Source of the DNA: Zoogloeaceae bacterium | Lineage (GTDB): Bacteria > Pseudomonadota > Gammaproteobacteria > Burkholderiales > Rhodocyclaceae | DNA: 54,592 bases | Assembly (NCBI GenBank): GCA_031287525.1 | Contig: JAITSU010000091.1 | Location: forward strand, 1 to 54,592 | Reading direction: 5' to 3' | Shown here: positions 16,075 through 25,434 of the stretch, piece by piece | How positions within the stretch are numbered: the stretch's first letter is position 1 | Layout: every line of letters starts with the position of its first letter | The notes under the pieces: generated by a model | Seen by the model: only the letters and a program-made list of their open reading frames with translations | Told to the model about the DNA's origin: nothing | The model's database searches: none | Position numbers and translations under genes: made by a program

Positions 16075-18069
16075 TTAGCGCGAAGCGGCGCCACATTTGA
16101 ATTTGCAGGCGGTTAAAGTGTTGAAATCATAAACATCCGAATGACCGGAATCTCCCACCGGCGCAGATACGCCACGGTTGATCAGAAAACTGGCAGAATG
16201 CGCGCCGTACAAACCGGCTGGATAGCGGAAAGGTTTCAGAACCACATAAGCTTTGTTGGCTCGTAATGCGTATTTGATGAACCTTTCTTCCTCAGCCAGA
16301 AGTTGCGGATTTATTTTTGGCGTTGCGGCTGCCCTCGCCCGCGACCATGCTGCAAAATCGGCTTCTGTTGCATGGCGAATGAGATTTTTGGAAACCGCCT
16401 CATTCAAACCCGCCTCTTTCTCTGGAAGGGTGGGCAACTGTACAGTGTTTGGAGTTGGCAACTGTACAGTGTTTGGCAGTGGACAATCAGGTATTGGTGG
16501 TTCCACCAACCTCCAGGGTTTATTACCCAATTGCGAGGAAAATACCTGACGAACGGAAACCGGAAATTCCGTATATCTGATTTCCGGAAAACCATAACTC
16601 GCGCTGCCTGAAAATTTCCATACAGGTTGCAAGCCTTTTTCTTCAGACAAACGGATGCTGGCGAAAATCGGGTAGCCTTCGTCCAGCACGGCTTTTATGG
16701 CGGGCAATGCTCGTGCCAGTTGTTTTGCCTCTATCGAAGGCGTTTCCACCTTTGCCCAAAGCGTAACCCTCTGTTCGGTCAAGCCTTGTGGCGCGACGGA
16801 CAGCAGACCGGGCTTGATTTTTCCCAAGGGGATACAGGCTCGACGATTGCCATCCAGCCCCAATAATTGAATCGTATCCGGCGCGAAGGTGTAGCGCGCG
16901 CTGGTGCCATTGCTGACAATATCCATTTCAACAAGACCGGCTTGCTGAAATGCATCCAGCACATTCAGCGCATTTTTTTCATTGTCGGAACGTCTTTTCG
17001 TATTGCTGAAATAAATGGAAACCGATTTGCCCTCCTGAATATCTTGCCGTATTGCCCTGTAGTCGCCGCCACCATCGCCGGAATTCAATGAAAATGACAA
17101 AGGGAAGCAGGCGTTTTTCAGGTCATCGCCTGAACGTGATGACGCATTTTCAGGATACAGCACCATATTGAGCAGTTTTTCATGCGACGGTATTTCAGGC
17201 AAATCGCCTTCTTCCATTTTGAGTATTCTGGCTTGATATTCATCCCGTCTTTCGCCACTCTCCAAATTCAGCGTTGCCAGTTTTTTCTGCAACTCCAGCT
17301 TTTTCTCGCTCATGGAAATCCAGCCGTCGTCGCCCCGCAAGACCTTGATCAGGACGAAGCGATCTTCCTGAATATTGACGAGTTCAGGGAAAACCTCGAT
17401 TATTTTCGGCTCATTGCCCCATGCCGCCCGTTCGACACGCAAGCGGTAGCTCACCTCATACACGCTCAATCCATCCACTTGATCTTCGGTGCGTGTAATG
17501 GTTTCGATGCCATCGAACACCCGCTTACCCACATTCAGACAATCCGTGCCGGGTAAAAGATTGGCATAGCCTTTTTGCGTCAGTTCATAACGAAAAGCGG
17601 GAAGAATCTGCTCTGAATTCATTTGAAAAGAACCTTCCGACTTTTTGAAGAAATCAATTTCGCTTAAAAAATCCAGTCGCGCTTGCACATCAGCAGCGCT
17701 ACCGCCCACATTTTTGGGCACCGCGCGTACCGATTGCCCCGGAACTTCCCGAAAGGCGATACCTTCCTGCCCCAGAGTTTCACGCGGCAACGAGGGCAGG
17801 CGCAGGCAGACATCCTCTCTGGTTGCATCATCACGGGAAGATGCCAAACGTCCTGCATATTTTTTGCTGATTTCGATTTCCTTCTGTACGGCGGCAAGCA
17901 TTTTTTCCTTGCTCGGCTCGGATGGGTCTTTGCCGAACCATCCCAAAACCTGATTACGCCAGGGACGTTTGTCTGCATTTTCGTCCGTACTGAATATGCC
18001 GCCCATAATCACAGCCAATATCAAGACCAACAAAAAACCGCCCAGCATAAAAAATGCCTTGTTTCTCAC
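16075..18069 (-). CDS. Large anchored protein with internal domain duplication, unknown function
   Basis: A 664-residue protein with an N-terminal transmembrane helix (about 6-26) and an otherwise soluble, probably periplasmic body. Two regions look related: about 140-250 (FFKKSEGSFQMNSEQILPAFRYELTQKG..., ending in an AAWG strand) and about 365-470 (DAFQQAGLVEMDIVSNGTSARYTFAPD..., ending in a TLWAK strand). Each has a Cys before a glycine-rich turn, suggesting a duplicated domain. A Pro-rich linker carries an exact 8-residue tandem repeat (PNTVQLPT twice). GTG start 18069 has GGAG 7 bp upstream. It forms a two-gene unit with the propeller-like protein. Function unknown. Confidence 0.7.
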   Translation of the reverse strand: MRNKAFFMLGGFLLVLILAVIMGGIFSTDENADKRPWRNQVLGWFGKDPSEPSKEKMLAAVQKEIEISKKYAGRLASSRDDATREDVCLRLPSLPRETLGQEGIAFREVPGQSVRAVPKNVGGSAADVQARLDFLSEIDFFKKSEGSFQMNSEQILPAFRYELTQKGYANLLPGTDCLNVGKRVFDGIETITRTEDQVDGLSVYEVSYRLRVERAAWGNEPKIIEVFPELVNIQEDRFVLIKVLRGDDGWISMSEKKLELQKKLATLNLESGERRDEYQARILKMEEGDLPEIPSHEKLLNMVLYPENASSRSGDDLKNACFPLSFSLNSGDGGGDYRAIRQDIQEGKSVSIYFSNTKRRSDNEKNALNVLDAFQQAGLVEMDIVSNGTSARYTFAPDTIQLLGLDGNRRACIPLGKIKPGLLSVAPQGLTEQRVTLWAKVETPSIEAKQLARALPAIKAVLDEGYPIFASIRLSEEKGLQPVWKFSGSASYGFPEIRYTEFPVSVRQVFSSQLGNKPWRLVEPPIPDCPLPNTVQLPTPNTVQLPTLPEKEAGLNEAVSKNLIRHATEADFAAWSRARAAATPKINPQLLAEEERFIKYALRANKAYVVLKPFRYPAGLYGAHSASFLINRGVSAPVGDSGHSDVYDFNTLTACKFKCGAASR
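16433..16476. repeat. In-frame 24-bp tandem repeat with palindromic core
   Basis: A 20-bp block beginning GGCAACTGTACAG is present at 16433-16452 and again at 16457-16476, a period of 24 bp. Each copy contains the perfect palindrome ACTGTACAGT. It encodes a duplicated 8-residue Pro/Thr-rich linker in the 664-residue protein, so repeat number could vary without breaking the frame. Confidence 0.85.
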
Positions 18070-18105
18070 TTGTCGCTCCGATAACTGAATATTATGAATG
18101 GAGCG

Positions 18106-18903
18106 TCATACTACACGACGACGGCGTAGACTTTCAAACAAACACACGGCGGCGGCGTGACCGACGTTCAAGGATTCCACGGTTTTCGCGCCCGGCATGG
18201 GGATGCGGATGCGTTTTTGCGCGGCGACCAGCACATCCGGGCTGACGCCCTGCCCTTCCGCGCCAAAAACCCACGCCAGCGGCGCTTGACCAAGCTCTGC
18301 GGCATAGAGGGATTTTGCCCCGTCCAGCGCGGTTGCCAGACTGGTGCCCTGAAACGCGCCTAAAAACGCGGGCAAGTCGGCGTTTTCGTACAGACGCAAC
18401 TGAAACTGCGCGCCCTGTCCGGCGCGTAGCGTTTTGGGCGACCAGGGGCTGGCGCAGTCGGCGGACAGCAGCACTTGCGCGAATCCCGTCGCCGCCGCCG
18501 TGCGGAGCAGGCTGCCGAGATTGCCGGGGTCTTGCACGCCGTCCAGCAGCAGGCTGTCGGCGTCTGGCGCAGGCGGTTCTCGCGCGTCCGGCAGATTGAC
18601 GACGGCGAGCAGTCCGCTGGGCGTTTCGGTGTCGGCAAGTTCGGCGAACAGGGCATCTGTCAACACGGCGCATTCAACGCCCTGACGCGCGCCCGCCGCC
18701 AGCCAGTCGGCAATTTCCGCGCGCGCCTGTCCCCTTTCGCTTGCCAGCAGACAAATCGGCATCCCGTAGGCGGTATGCCAGGATTCGACGAGATGTACAC
18801 CTTCGAGCAGGGTTTGCCCTTGTTTCTTCCGCTCGCGCCCCGACTGCGCCAGCTTTTTCCAGGCTTTGAACGCAGGATTTTCCCGCGAGGCGATAATTTT
18901 CAT
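18106..18903 (-). CDS. SpoU/TrmH-family RNA 2'-O-methyltransferase
   Basis: A 265-residue SPOUT methyltransferase. The N-terminal 110 residues form the substrate-binding L30e-like domain ([13 protein letters not shown]). The C-terminal half carries the three SpoU motifs: [36 protein letters not shown], and [24 protein letters not shown] with the knot-forming Asn. It methylates a ribose in rRNA or tRNA; the exact target is not evident. ATG 18903 overlaps the stop of rnhB (ATGA), matching the rnhB-spoU order seen in betaproteobacteria. Confidence 0.9.
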   Translation of the reverse strand: MKIIASRENPAFKAWKKLAQSGRERKKQGQTLLEGVHLVESWHTAYGMPICLLASERGQARAEIADWLAAGARQGVECAVLTDALFAELADTETPSGLLAVVNLPDAREPPAPDADSLLLDGVQDPGNLGSLLRTAAATGFAQVLLSADCASPWSPKTLRAGQGAQFQLRLYENADLPAFLGAFQGTSLATALDGAKSLYAAELGQAPLAWVFGAEGQGVSPDVLVAAQKRIRIPMPGAKTVESLNVGHAAAVCLFESLRRRRVV

Positions 18904-19574
18904 GATAACGAAAACAATTCCGACTGCACCAGTATGGCTGCTTTCTCTGATTCCCGTCCCCTGACATCCGATTTCTGGCGCGACAGCAAAGCGGCGACGG
19001 GCGCGTAGCTTTTGCGGTGTTGGGGGCAGATGCCGTGCGCCTTTAACGCCGCCAGGTGCGCCGCCGTGGGGTAGCCCATGTGACGGTCGAAGCCGTATTG
19101 CGGGTAAATCGTGTGCAATGCCCGCATCTCTTCGTCGCGCGCGGTTTTGGCGAGGATGGAGGCGGCGGCGATGGCGGCGATTTTGCCGTCGCCCTTGACC
19201 ACGGCGCTCACGGGCATGGGGAGTTGGGGGCAACGATTGCCGTCGACCACGGCGGCTATGGGCTGAATTTTCAACACGGCGACGGCGCGGCGCATGGCGA
19301 GAAAGCTGGCTTGCAGGATATTGATTTCGTCAATTTCCACCGCGCTGGCTTTTGCGACCGCCCACGCCAAAGCCTGTTCGCGGATGAGTTTTGCCAACTG
19401 CTCGCGTCTGCGGGCGGAGAGTTTTTTGGAGTCGTTTAATCCGGGAATGGGGTTTTCCGGGTCGAGGATGACGGCGGCGGCGACCACCGATCCCGCCAGC
19501 GGCCCGCGCCCGGCTTCGTCGATGCCGCAAACGCTGGGAGGCAGCAAGGCTAAGGGCGGGGCGAGTTCAGGCAT
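18900..19574 (-). CDS. rnhB: Ribonuclease HII
   Basis: Cleaves the RNA strand of RNA-DNA hybrids and removes misincorporated ribonucleotides. In the 224 residues, the catalytic set appears as Asp19-Glu20 in [14 protein letters not shown], Asp in AAVVDGNR and Asp in [18 protein letters not shown], the conserved loop, is intact. ATG 19574 was chosen because the family N-terminus starts close to this point; an upstream open extension lacks support. It sits in the conserved lpxB-rnhB-spoU order, with a 143-bp gap from lpxB. Confidence 0.93.
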   Translation of the reverse strand: MPELAPPLALLPPSVCGIDEAGRGPLAGSVVAAAVILDPENPIPGLNDSKKLSARRREQLAKLIREQALAWAVAKASAVEIDEINILQASFLAMRRAVAVLKIQPIAAVVDGNRCPQLPMPVSAVVKGDGKIAAIAAASILAKTARDEEMRALHTIYPQYGFDRHMGYPTAAHLAALKAHGICPQHRKSYAPVAALLSRQKSDVRGRESEKAAILVQSELFSLS

Positions 19575-19717
19575 GGATAAAATGGCTTTGGAAAAGCGCC
19601 GCCTTACAACAAGGGGCGCGGGGTTTCGAGGATGATTGTGGAGAAGGAGACCCTTCCAGAAATACATAAAAATTCGGGCAGGAAGCGTTCAGCATGGCGG
19701 GAGCATCGGAGCGCGTG

Positions 19718-20863
19718 TTACCCACGCAGAAATTCCACGACCGCCGCTGCCGCCTTCTCCGACGTATTCTGGCGCAGCGCCTCGTGGATGCGGGTAAATT
19801 CGCCTTCCAGTTCCGCCGCCCGTTCCGGCGCGGCTTCTTTCAACAGCGCCTCGGCGAGTTTTTCCGGCGTGGCGTCATCCTGCAACAGTTCCGGCACGAT
19901 GAAGCGTCCCGCCAGAATATTGGGCAGCCCCACGTAGGGCAGATAGGCGCGACACTTCATCAGCCTGTAGGTCAGCGACGCGAGTTTGTAGGTAATGACC
20001 ATCGGGCGTTTGACGAGGGCGACTTCCAGCGTTGCCGTGCCGCTCGCCACCAGCACCGCGTCGGCAGCGCCCATCGCGTCCTGGGCGTGACCGAACAAAA
20101 GGCGGAACGGCAGCTTTGTCGCGTCCTGCCGGTACAGCGCGGCTTCAAATTCCAGACGGGTTTCGCGCGTGACGAAGGGGACAATGAACAGGGCATCCGG
20201 CGTCTGCGCGTGAATCAGCCGGGCGGTGGCGATAAAAATTTCGCCCAGGGTTGCCACTTCCGACTGGCGGCTGCCGGGGAGCAGCGCGTAGATGGGGCAG
20301 TCGTTCGGCAATTTCAGTTTTTCCCGCGCCTGTTTTTTGTCGGTATAAAGCGGAATCTGATCCGCCAGCGGATGCCCGACATAGGTGACGCGCACGCCCG
20401 CGCGTTTATACAGCGGCGGTTCCATGGGAAACAGCGCCAGCACCCGGTCGGCGGCTTTGGCGACTTTTTTGACGCGCCTGCCTCGCCACGCCCAGATGGA
20501 GGGGCTGACGTAGTGCAGGGTCTTGATGCCTCTGGCCTTGAGATCGGCTTCCAGCCCCAGATTGAAATCCGGCGCGTCCACGCCGATGAACAGATCAGGT
20601 TTTTCAGCGAGCAGACGCGCTTTCAGGGCGCGACGGATGCCGGAAATCTCGCGGTAATGTTTCAGGACTTCCACATACCCCATGACCGCGAGTTTTTCCA
20701 GCGGCCACCAGGCGTCAAACCCCTCCGCGAGCATTTTCGGCCCGCCAATGCCGTGGAAGGAAACCTGCGGCAGTTTTTTCTTTAACGCCGCCATCAGATG
20801 ACCCGCCAGCAGATCGCCGGAAGCCTCGCCCGCGACAATGGCAATACGAAACGGCTTGTTCAT
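19718..20863 (-). CDS. lpxB: Lipid-A-disaccharide synthase
   Basis: A GT19 glycosyltransferase that joins UDP-2,3-diacylglucosamine and lipid X in lipid A synthesis at the inner membrane. The 381-residue length fits. It starts with the typical RIAIVAGEASGDLLAGHLM, followed by GVDAPDFN, YVSPSIWAWRGRRVKKV and LPGSRQSEV, with VLVASGTATLEVAL near the donor site. ATG 20863 matches the usual N-terminus. It lies 7 bp after lpxA and is part of fabZ-lpxA-lpxB-rnhB. Confidence 0.95.
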   Translation of the reverse strand: MNKPFRIAIVAGEASGDLLAGHLMAALKKKLPQVSFHGIGGPKMLAEGFDAWWPLEKLAVMGYVEVLKHYREISGIRRALKARLLAEKPDLFIGVDAPDFNLGLEADLKARGIKTLHYVSPSIWAWRGRRVKKVAKAADRVLALFPMEPPLYKRAGVRVTYVGHPLADQIPLYTDKKQAREKLKLPNDCPIYALLPGSRQSEVATLGEIFIATARLIHAQTPDALFIVPFVTRETRLEFEAALYRQDATKLPFRLLFGHAQDAMGAADAVLVASGTATLEVALVKRPMVITYKLASLTYRLMKCRAYLPYVGLPNILAGRFIVPELLQDDATPEKLAEALLKEAAPERAAELEGEFTRIHEALRQNTSEKAAAAVVEFLRG

Positions 20864-20870
20864 CGAACAC

Positions 20871-21650
20871 TCATCGAATAATGCCGCGCCTGGAAACGTC
20901 AAGGAAATCAAGGAAAAGTTGCACATCCGGCGCTTCTTTCGCCATTTCTTCCAGTTTTTCCCTGGCTTCTTCCAGCATCAGACCGGATTTGTAAATCGCG
21001 CGATACGCCCGCTTCAGGGCAGTGATCGAATCCGCGCCAAACCCGCGCCGTTTCAGGCCTTCCACGTTAATGCCGTAAGGCGACGCGGTATTGCCCGCCG
21101 CCATCAGGTAGGGCGGCACATCCTGCAAAATCACCGTCCCCACCGCCGTCATCACATGCGCGCCCAGACGACAAAACTGGTGCACCCCGGTGTAACCGCC
21201 CAGAACCACCCAGTCGTCGATATGCACATGTCCGGCAAGCTGGGCGTTGTTGGCGAAGGTGGTGTGATGCCCGACCTGACAATCGTGCGCGATATGCACA
21301 TAAGCCATAATCCAGTTGTCGTTGCCGATGCGGGTCGCGCCCGCGTCCTGCACCGTGCCTACGTTGAAGGTACAGAATTCGCGGATGGTGTTGCGGTCGC
21401 CGATTTCGAGCCTTGTCGGTTCGCCGGAATACTTTTTATCCTGCGGCGCTTCGCCCAGCGAAGAAAACTGGAAAATCCGGTTTTCCCGCCCGATGCGGGT
21501 ATGCCCGGTCATGACCACATGCGGGCCGACCCAGGTACGCTCGCCGATTTCCACGTACTCACCGATGATGGAATAAGCGCCAATCTCCACGCCGTCCGCG
21601 AGGCGGGCGTCAGGATGCACAATGGCGGTGGGATGAATAATCGCGCTCAC
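20871..21650 (-). CDS. lpxA: UDP-N-acetylglucosamine acyltransferase
   Basis: First committed step of lipid A synthesis: 3-O-acylation of UDP-GlcNAc from acyl-ACP. The 259 residues begin with hexapeptide repeats of a left-handed beta helix (IIHPTAIVHPDARLADGVEIG...). The catalytic His lies in MAYVHIAHDCQVG. A C-terminal helical domain follows (GINVEGLKRRGFGADSI). The start is GTG 21650, preceded by GTAGGGG. It lies 5 bp after fabZ. Confidence 0.95.
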   Translation of the reverse strand: MSAIIHPTAIVHPDARLADGVEIGAYSIIGEYVEIGERTWVGPHVVMTGHTRIGRENRIFQFSSLGEAPQDKKYSGEPTRLEIGDRNTIREFCTFNVGTVQDAGATRIGNDNWIMAYVHIAHDCQVGHHTTFANNAQLAGHVHIDDWVVLGGYTGVHQFCRLGAHVMTAVGTVILQDVPPYLMAAGNTASPYGINVEGLKRRGFGADSITALKRAYRAIYKSGLMLEEAREKLEEMAKEAPDVQLFLDFLDVSRRGIIR

Positions 21651-21655
21651 AACCC

Positions 21656-22093
21656 CTACTCCAGGTCACGCTTGGCGCACATCAGGTTGGCTTCCGCCGC
21701 CACTTCGCCGTCCACCTTCGCCACCGCCTTGTATTTCCAGATGCCGCGCATCTGGCGTTCGATGGTGACATGCAGATGCAGTTGATCCCCCGGCGCGACC
21801 GGCCTCTTGAAGCGGGCGTTATCAATGCCCACGAAATAAAACACCGAATCATCGGTGGGTTTCGCTTCCATCGTCTTGAACGACAAAATTCCCGCCGCCT
21901 GCGCCAAAGCCTCCATAATCAGCACCCCCGGCATGACCGGATGATGCGGAAAATGTCCGACAAAAAAGGGTTCATTGACCGTGACATTTTTATAGGCATG
22001 AATGGATTCGCCCGGCGTCACTTCAAGCACCCGGTCAACCAGCAGAAACGGGTAACGATGCGGCAAATGTTCAAGAATTTGATGGATGTCCAT
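21656..22093 (-). CDS. fabZ: 3-hydroxyacyl-ACP dehydratase
   Basis: A hot-dog-fold dehydratase of fatty-acid elongation. It has 145 residues from ATG 22093, with the active site in [23 protein letters not shown]: His47 and Glu61. A GTG five codons upstream (22108) is an alternative start. It is first in the lpxA-lpxB-rnhB unit. In most betaproteobacteria lpxD lies just upstream, but here that position holds an intergenic remnant region and an unrelated acetyltransferase. Confidence 0.93.
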   Translation of the reverse strand: MDIHQILEHLPHRYPFLLVDRVLEVTPGESIHAYKNVTVNEPFFVGHFPHHPVMPGVLIMEALAQAAGILSFKTMEAKPTDDSVFYFVGIDNARFKRPVAPGDQLHLHVTIERQMRGIWKYKAVAKVDGEVAAEANLMCAKRDLE

Positions 22094-22478
22094 AACAGCA
22101 ACTTTCACGCAAAAAACGGGCAGAAGCCGGATGCCCCCGCCGACAAAACCGGCACTATATCAGAGGTTCATGAATCAGATGTCGGGATCAAGGCCGAAGT
22201 CGCCACGCCCAGAATTTCCTGTGCGGGTACGGGCACGCCAACGGCATCCCCGGCACCTAGCGGTTCATCTGGCGCTGCGTAGTGGTGTTGTGTAGATTTG
22301 TCGGAAGTTTTTACCCGGAGCGGCAAATTTCGGGCAGCGTCAGGTGAGCGAACAAATGCCGAGGGCGCTTACCCGCAGCCGACAGGCGGTTGAAGAAGCC
22401 TTCCCCCACTGGATGGAAGGCGCTTCGTTTCGTCGAAACCCGCTACCCCATGATGTACGGACTACGCTTGCCACGTCT

Positions 22479-22618
22479 TTACCGCTTTGCAAGACGACAC
22501 ATATCTTCAAGAAAGCCCTTTTCCTGCGCATCGCCGTTTTTCTGCGCTTTCTTTGCCCAGTCACAGGCATTGCCTGCATCACCTTTCAGGTAATACACAA
22601 AGGCAATATCCCTCCATT
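22479..22618 (-). pseudogene. 3' fragment of a Sel1/TPR-like gene
   Basis: On the minus strand an open frame without a start reads WRDIAFVYYLKGDAGNACDW, continues with AKKAQKNGDAQEKGF and ends CRLAKR-stop at 22479. The helix-turn-helix pattern with Ala/Gly positions resembles the last repeat of a TPR or Sel1 protein. It begins where the acetyltransferase gene ends, so only the tail of an older gene remains. The rest of the 22094-22478 gap carries no gene that I can support. It holds a short GGCGCTTCG/CGTCGAAACCCGCTACC segment with a likely relative near 30826-30875. Confidence 0.55.
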
Positions 22619-23185
22619 TTATGAAATGTTTTTAATGATTTTCGCGGGAACTCCGCCAACCACTGTGTTAGGCGGCACATCTTTTGTCACCACCGCTCCG
22701 GCGGCTATAACGGCATTGTCGCCGACAGTCACACCGGGCAATACCGTGGCGTTCGCGCCAATCCATACATTGCCGCCTATCACAATCGGCGCGGGGAGCA
22801 TATCTTTTCGCTTGTCGGACGCCAGGTCGTGATTGAGCGTGACCAGCACCACATTATGCCCAATCAAGGTATCGTCGCCGATAGTAATACCGCCTTGGTC
22901 TTGGAAACGGCAGCCGGAGTTGATAAAAACCCGTTTACCGACGGTGATGTTTTTACCGCAGTCCGTATAAAAAGGCGGGAACAGTCCGAACGCTTCGCCC
23001 GCGTCTTTGCCAATCAGCTTTGAAAACAGGGCAACGATTTCCTCCGGCGTGTGGTAAGAGCCGTTCATCTCCATTGTAATTCGGAGCGCCTCTTGACTCG
23101 CCCACAGCATATACTGATGCGCTTCCGAACCGCCGACCACGCGCTCCCCGCTGTTCAAACGCTCTAAAAATCCACGCAATTCCAT
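22619..23185 (-). CDS. Maltose/galactoside-type O-acetyltransferase
   Basis: A 188-residue hexapeptide-repeat acetyltransferase of the LacA/Maa/NodL group. An N-terminal helical cap ([13 protein letters not shown]) precedes a left-handed beta helix ([35 protein letters not shown]), with the catalytic His in LNHD. The standard C-terminal pattern [45 protein letters not shown], split across repeats, follows. It acetylates a small sugar or sugar derivative using acetyl-CoA; the natural substrate is unknown. It sits where lpxD would be expected and is probably a later arrival. GGGGG lies 6 bp before the ATG. Confidence 0.88.
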   Translation of the reverse strand: MELRGFLERLNSGERVVGGSEAHQYMLWASQEALRITMEMNGSYHTPEEIVALFSKLIGKDAGEAFGLFPPFYTDCGKNITVGKRVFINSGCRFQDQGGITIGDDTLIGHNVVLVTLNHDLASDKRKDMLPAPIVIGGNVWIGANATVLPGVTVGDNAVIAAGAVVTKDVPPNTVVGGVPAKIIKNIS

Positions 23186-23204
23186 GACAGCCCCCTTTTT
23201 CGCT

Positions 23205-23699
23205 TTATTTAGCCACTGACAGCGTAACCGTCACATCACCATTGCCGAGAAAGCTCTTTAACTCATCGGCGGTTGCGCCCTCGATTCTGCCCAAGCGAGT
23301 GTAACTCCACGAATTGCCACCGTAGAAAATGACGAGTTGATTGCCTTGATACAGGACTAAATCCCCGGCTGTTGTGGTAATCCGCTCATTGTTTGTCGGC
23401 AGGTTTTTACCCAGCGAACCAACCTTTTCAAAGCCGCCGTAGTCAGACATAGAAATTGTAAGCGACTCATCGGTCAGCAACGCTATCAGCGCCGCCGCAG
23501 AAGAATTATCCGCAAGCGTCGCGGCAAGGCTTTTGCCGCCGACAGTTACTTTCAGCTTTGGCGATTTCGCGGTTATGGAAGTTTCCAATTCCAGACTACG
23601 TTCTCCATACATTGGAAGTTGATTTGCAGGCAGCGAATCCGCAAACGCGGTTCCAAAAGCGAGTGACGCAACCATGAATATCGTCAGCCAGCCACGCAT
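23205..23699 (-). CDS. Secreted cyclophilin-like fold protein
   Basis: A 164-residue protein with a Sec signal peptide (about 1-20, ending AFA-DS). The mature part has a beta-barrel pattern: [28 protein letters not shown], then [60 protein letters not shown] in consecutive strands. This matches the small cyclophilin-like family (often annotated as cyclophilin-like or DUF369-type), which lacks known prolyl isomerase activity. AAGGAA precedes the ATG. Function unknown; location is probably periplasmic. Confidence 0.75.
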   Translation of the reverse strand: MRGWLTIFMVASLAFGTAFADSLPANQLPMYGERSLELETSITAKSPKLKVTVGGKSLAATLADNSSAAALIALLTDESLTISMSDYGGFEKVGSLGKNLPTNNERITTTAGDLVLYQGNQLVIFYGGNSWSYTRLGRIEGATADELKSFLGNGDVTVTLSVAK

Positions 23700-23778
23700 A
23701 TCATTTCCTTTTAACCCCCTGAAAAGTCAGCAGGCGCGGATTCACCCGCCTCAAAATGGTTAAGAAAAAGGTCGAAAC

Positions 23779-25434
23779 TCATCTTTTTACCTGTTCCCAA
23801 TCAAGCCCGAACTTTAACAGGTATTTCCGCAACCTGTCCGCGTCGTTCGCCTGTTTTTTCTGCCGCCGCGATTGCGCGAAAAGCAAACGCCCCGCTTCGG
23901 AGAGGCTGCTGGCATGGCGGCAGGTGGTGAGGACGGTTTCCAGTTGGCAGCGGTCGAACAAATCCAGCGTTGCCGCCGCGTCGCCCAGCGTGGTTTGCGC
24001 GAGGTCTTCGACATTGGCGTCGTCTGTCCGCGATTCGTCCCAAGTGGCGCGCAGGCGTTCGATTTCGCGGGTGACATCGGTTTCGGTGATGCGTCCGCCA
24101 CTCGCCAGTGTAGCGAGGCGGGTGAGGCTGGACGTGAGTTCGCGGAAATTGCCCGTCCAGCGCGCGGCGTCCGAACAGGCGAAGGCGAGGTAGCGGCGGC
24201 GGGCTTCGACGTTAAAGCGCATTTGTACGCCTTCGCGTTCGGCGTAGCGTTCCAGTTCGTAATCCAGATTGGGCTCAATGTCTTCCGGTCGCTCGGCAAG
24301 ACCGGGCAACGCGAATGTCCATAGATTGATGCGGGCGTAAAGGTCTTCGCGAAAACTGCCTTCGCGCACCCGTTCGCGCAGTTTGCGGTGTGTGCCCGCG
24401 ATGAGTTGAAAATCGCTCGTCACTTCGCTGTCGCTACCGAAGGGCAGAAATCGCTTGTCCTCGATGGCTTTCAACAGCATCGCCTGTTCGTCCTGCCCCA
24501 ATTCGCCGATTTCGTCGAGAAACAGCACACCGCCATCGGCAGAACGCAGCAATCCGGGGCGCTCGTTTTGCGCGCCGGTGAATGCGCCTTTGACATGCCC
24601 GAACAGCGCGGACATGGCGGATTCGCCGCGCAGGGTGGCGCAGTTGACTTCGACAAAGCGTCCGGCGAGGTGTTGGCGTTCCTTTTTCAATTCAAAAATG
24701 CGCCGCGCCAGAAAGGATTTCCCCGCGCCGGTAGGCCCGGTGAGCAACATGGGCGCGCGCGAACGTCCGGCGACGCGCTCAATCTGCTCAATCATGGTAT
24801 TGAACGCGGCGTTCTTCGTGGCGATGCCGGATTTCAGGCGACTGACCGTATCCGCCTGCTCGCGGCGAAAACGGCGGGCAATCTGGTTGTAGCGGGAAAG
24901 GTCAAGGTCGATGATATTGGCGTTTCCTGCCGCTGCCATCGCCGCAGTATGGTTGGTGGCGGGCGTTTCCATCCCATTCTCCCCCCCTGCCTTGTGGCGA
25001 CGCGGCGAAGTCTGGATGAGCCGCCCCGGAAAGTAATGCGCCTCGGTGAGCAAAAACCAGCAGATTTGCGCCACATGCGTACCGGTGGTGATGTGCACGA
25101 GGTAATCCTCGTTTTCCACATCAAAGGCGTAATGGCTGGCGAAATCATGCAGCCGGGTATAAACCTCCTCAAAATCCCACGGATCAGAGAGGGCCATTTC
25201 AACGCGCCGCACTTCGGTAACGGGCGAAATTTCGCCAATATCCAGCGCAATGCGCTCCGCCAGATTGCGGTCACGCGGGTCGTGCAGCAGTTCCAGCCGG
25301 TCGACAGTGAAATTTTGCTGTTGACACAAGCCGACCGTGGGACGCCATTTTTCCCAACGTTTTGGATTCTTTCCCAGACCGCCGATGGCATCCAGTTTGG
25401 TGCCGAGAAAGCCGATGACAACAGTTTTTTTCAT
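23779..25434 (-). CDS. rtcR: Sigma-54-dependent RNA-repair regulator RtcR
   Basis: A 551-residue bacterial enhancer-binding protein. Residues about 1-145 are the divergent CARF domain (TVVIGFLGTKLDAIGG, LELLHDPRDRNLAE, YLVHITTGTHVAQICWFLLTEA), shown in Salmonella to sense tRNA fragments with cyclic-phosphate ends. The AAA+ domain has Walker A GPTGAGKS (233-240), the sigma-54 contact loop GAFTGA (283-288) and Walker B VLFLDEIG (303-310). A C-terminal helical DNA-binding region follows. It overlaps the upstream gene by 4 bp. The likely target is the sigma-54 promoter at 26596-26611 that drives the slipin-zinc ribbon-rtcB unit. Confidence 0.93.
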   Translation of the reverse strand: MKKTVVIGFLGTKLDAIGGLGKNPKRWEKWRPTVGLCQQQNFTVDRLELLHDPRDRNLAERIALDIGEISPVTEVRRVEMALSDPWDFEEVYTRLHDFASHYAFDVENEDYLVHITTGTHVAQICWFLLTEAHYFPGRLIQTSPRRHKAGGENGMETPATNHTAAMAAAGNANIIDLDLSRYNQIARRFRREQADTVSRLKSGIATKNAAFNTMIEQIERVAGRSRAPMLLTGPTGAGKSFLARRIFELKKERQHLAGRFVEVNCATLRGESAMSALFGHVKGAFTGAQNERPGLLRSADGGVLFLDEIGELGQDEQAMLLKAIEDKRFLPFGSDSEVTSDFQLIAGTHRKLRERVREGSFREDLYARINLWTFALPGLAERPEDIEPNLDYELERYAEREGVQMRFNVEARRRYLAFACSDAARWTGNFRELTSSLTRLATLASGGRITETDVTREIERLRATWDESRTDDANVEDLAQTTLGDAAATLDLFDRCQLETVLTTCRHASSLSEAGRLLFAQSRRQKKQANDADRLRKYLLKFGLDWEQVKR

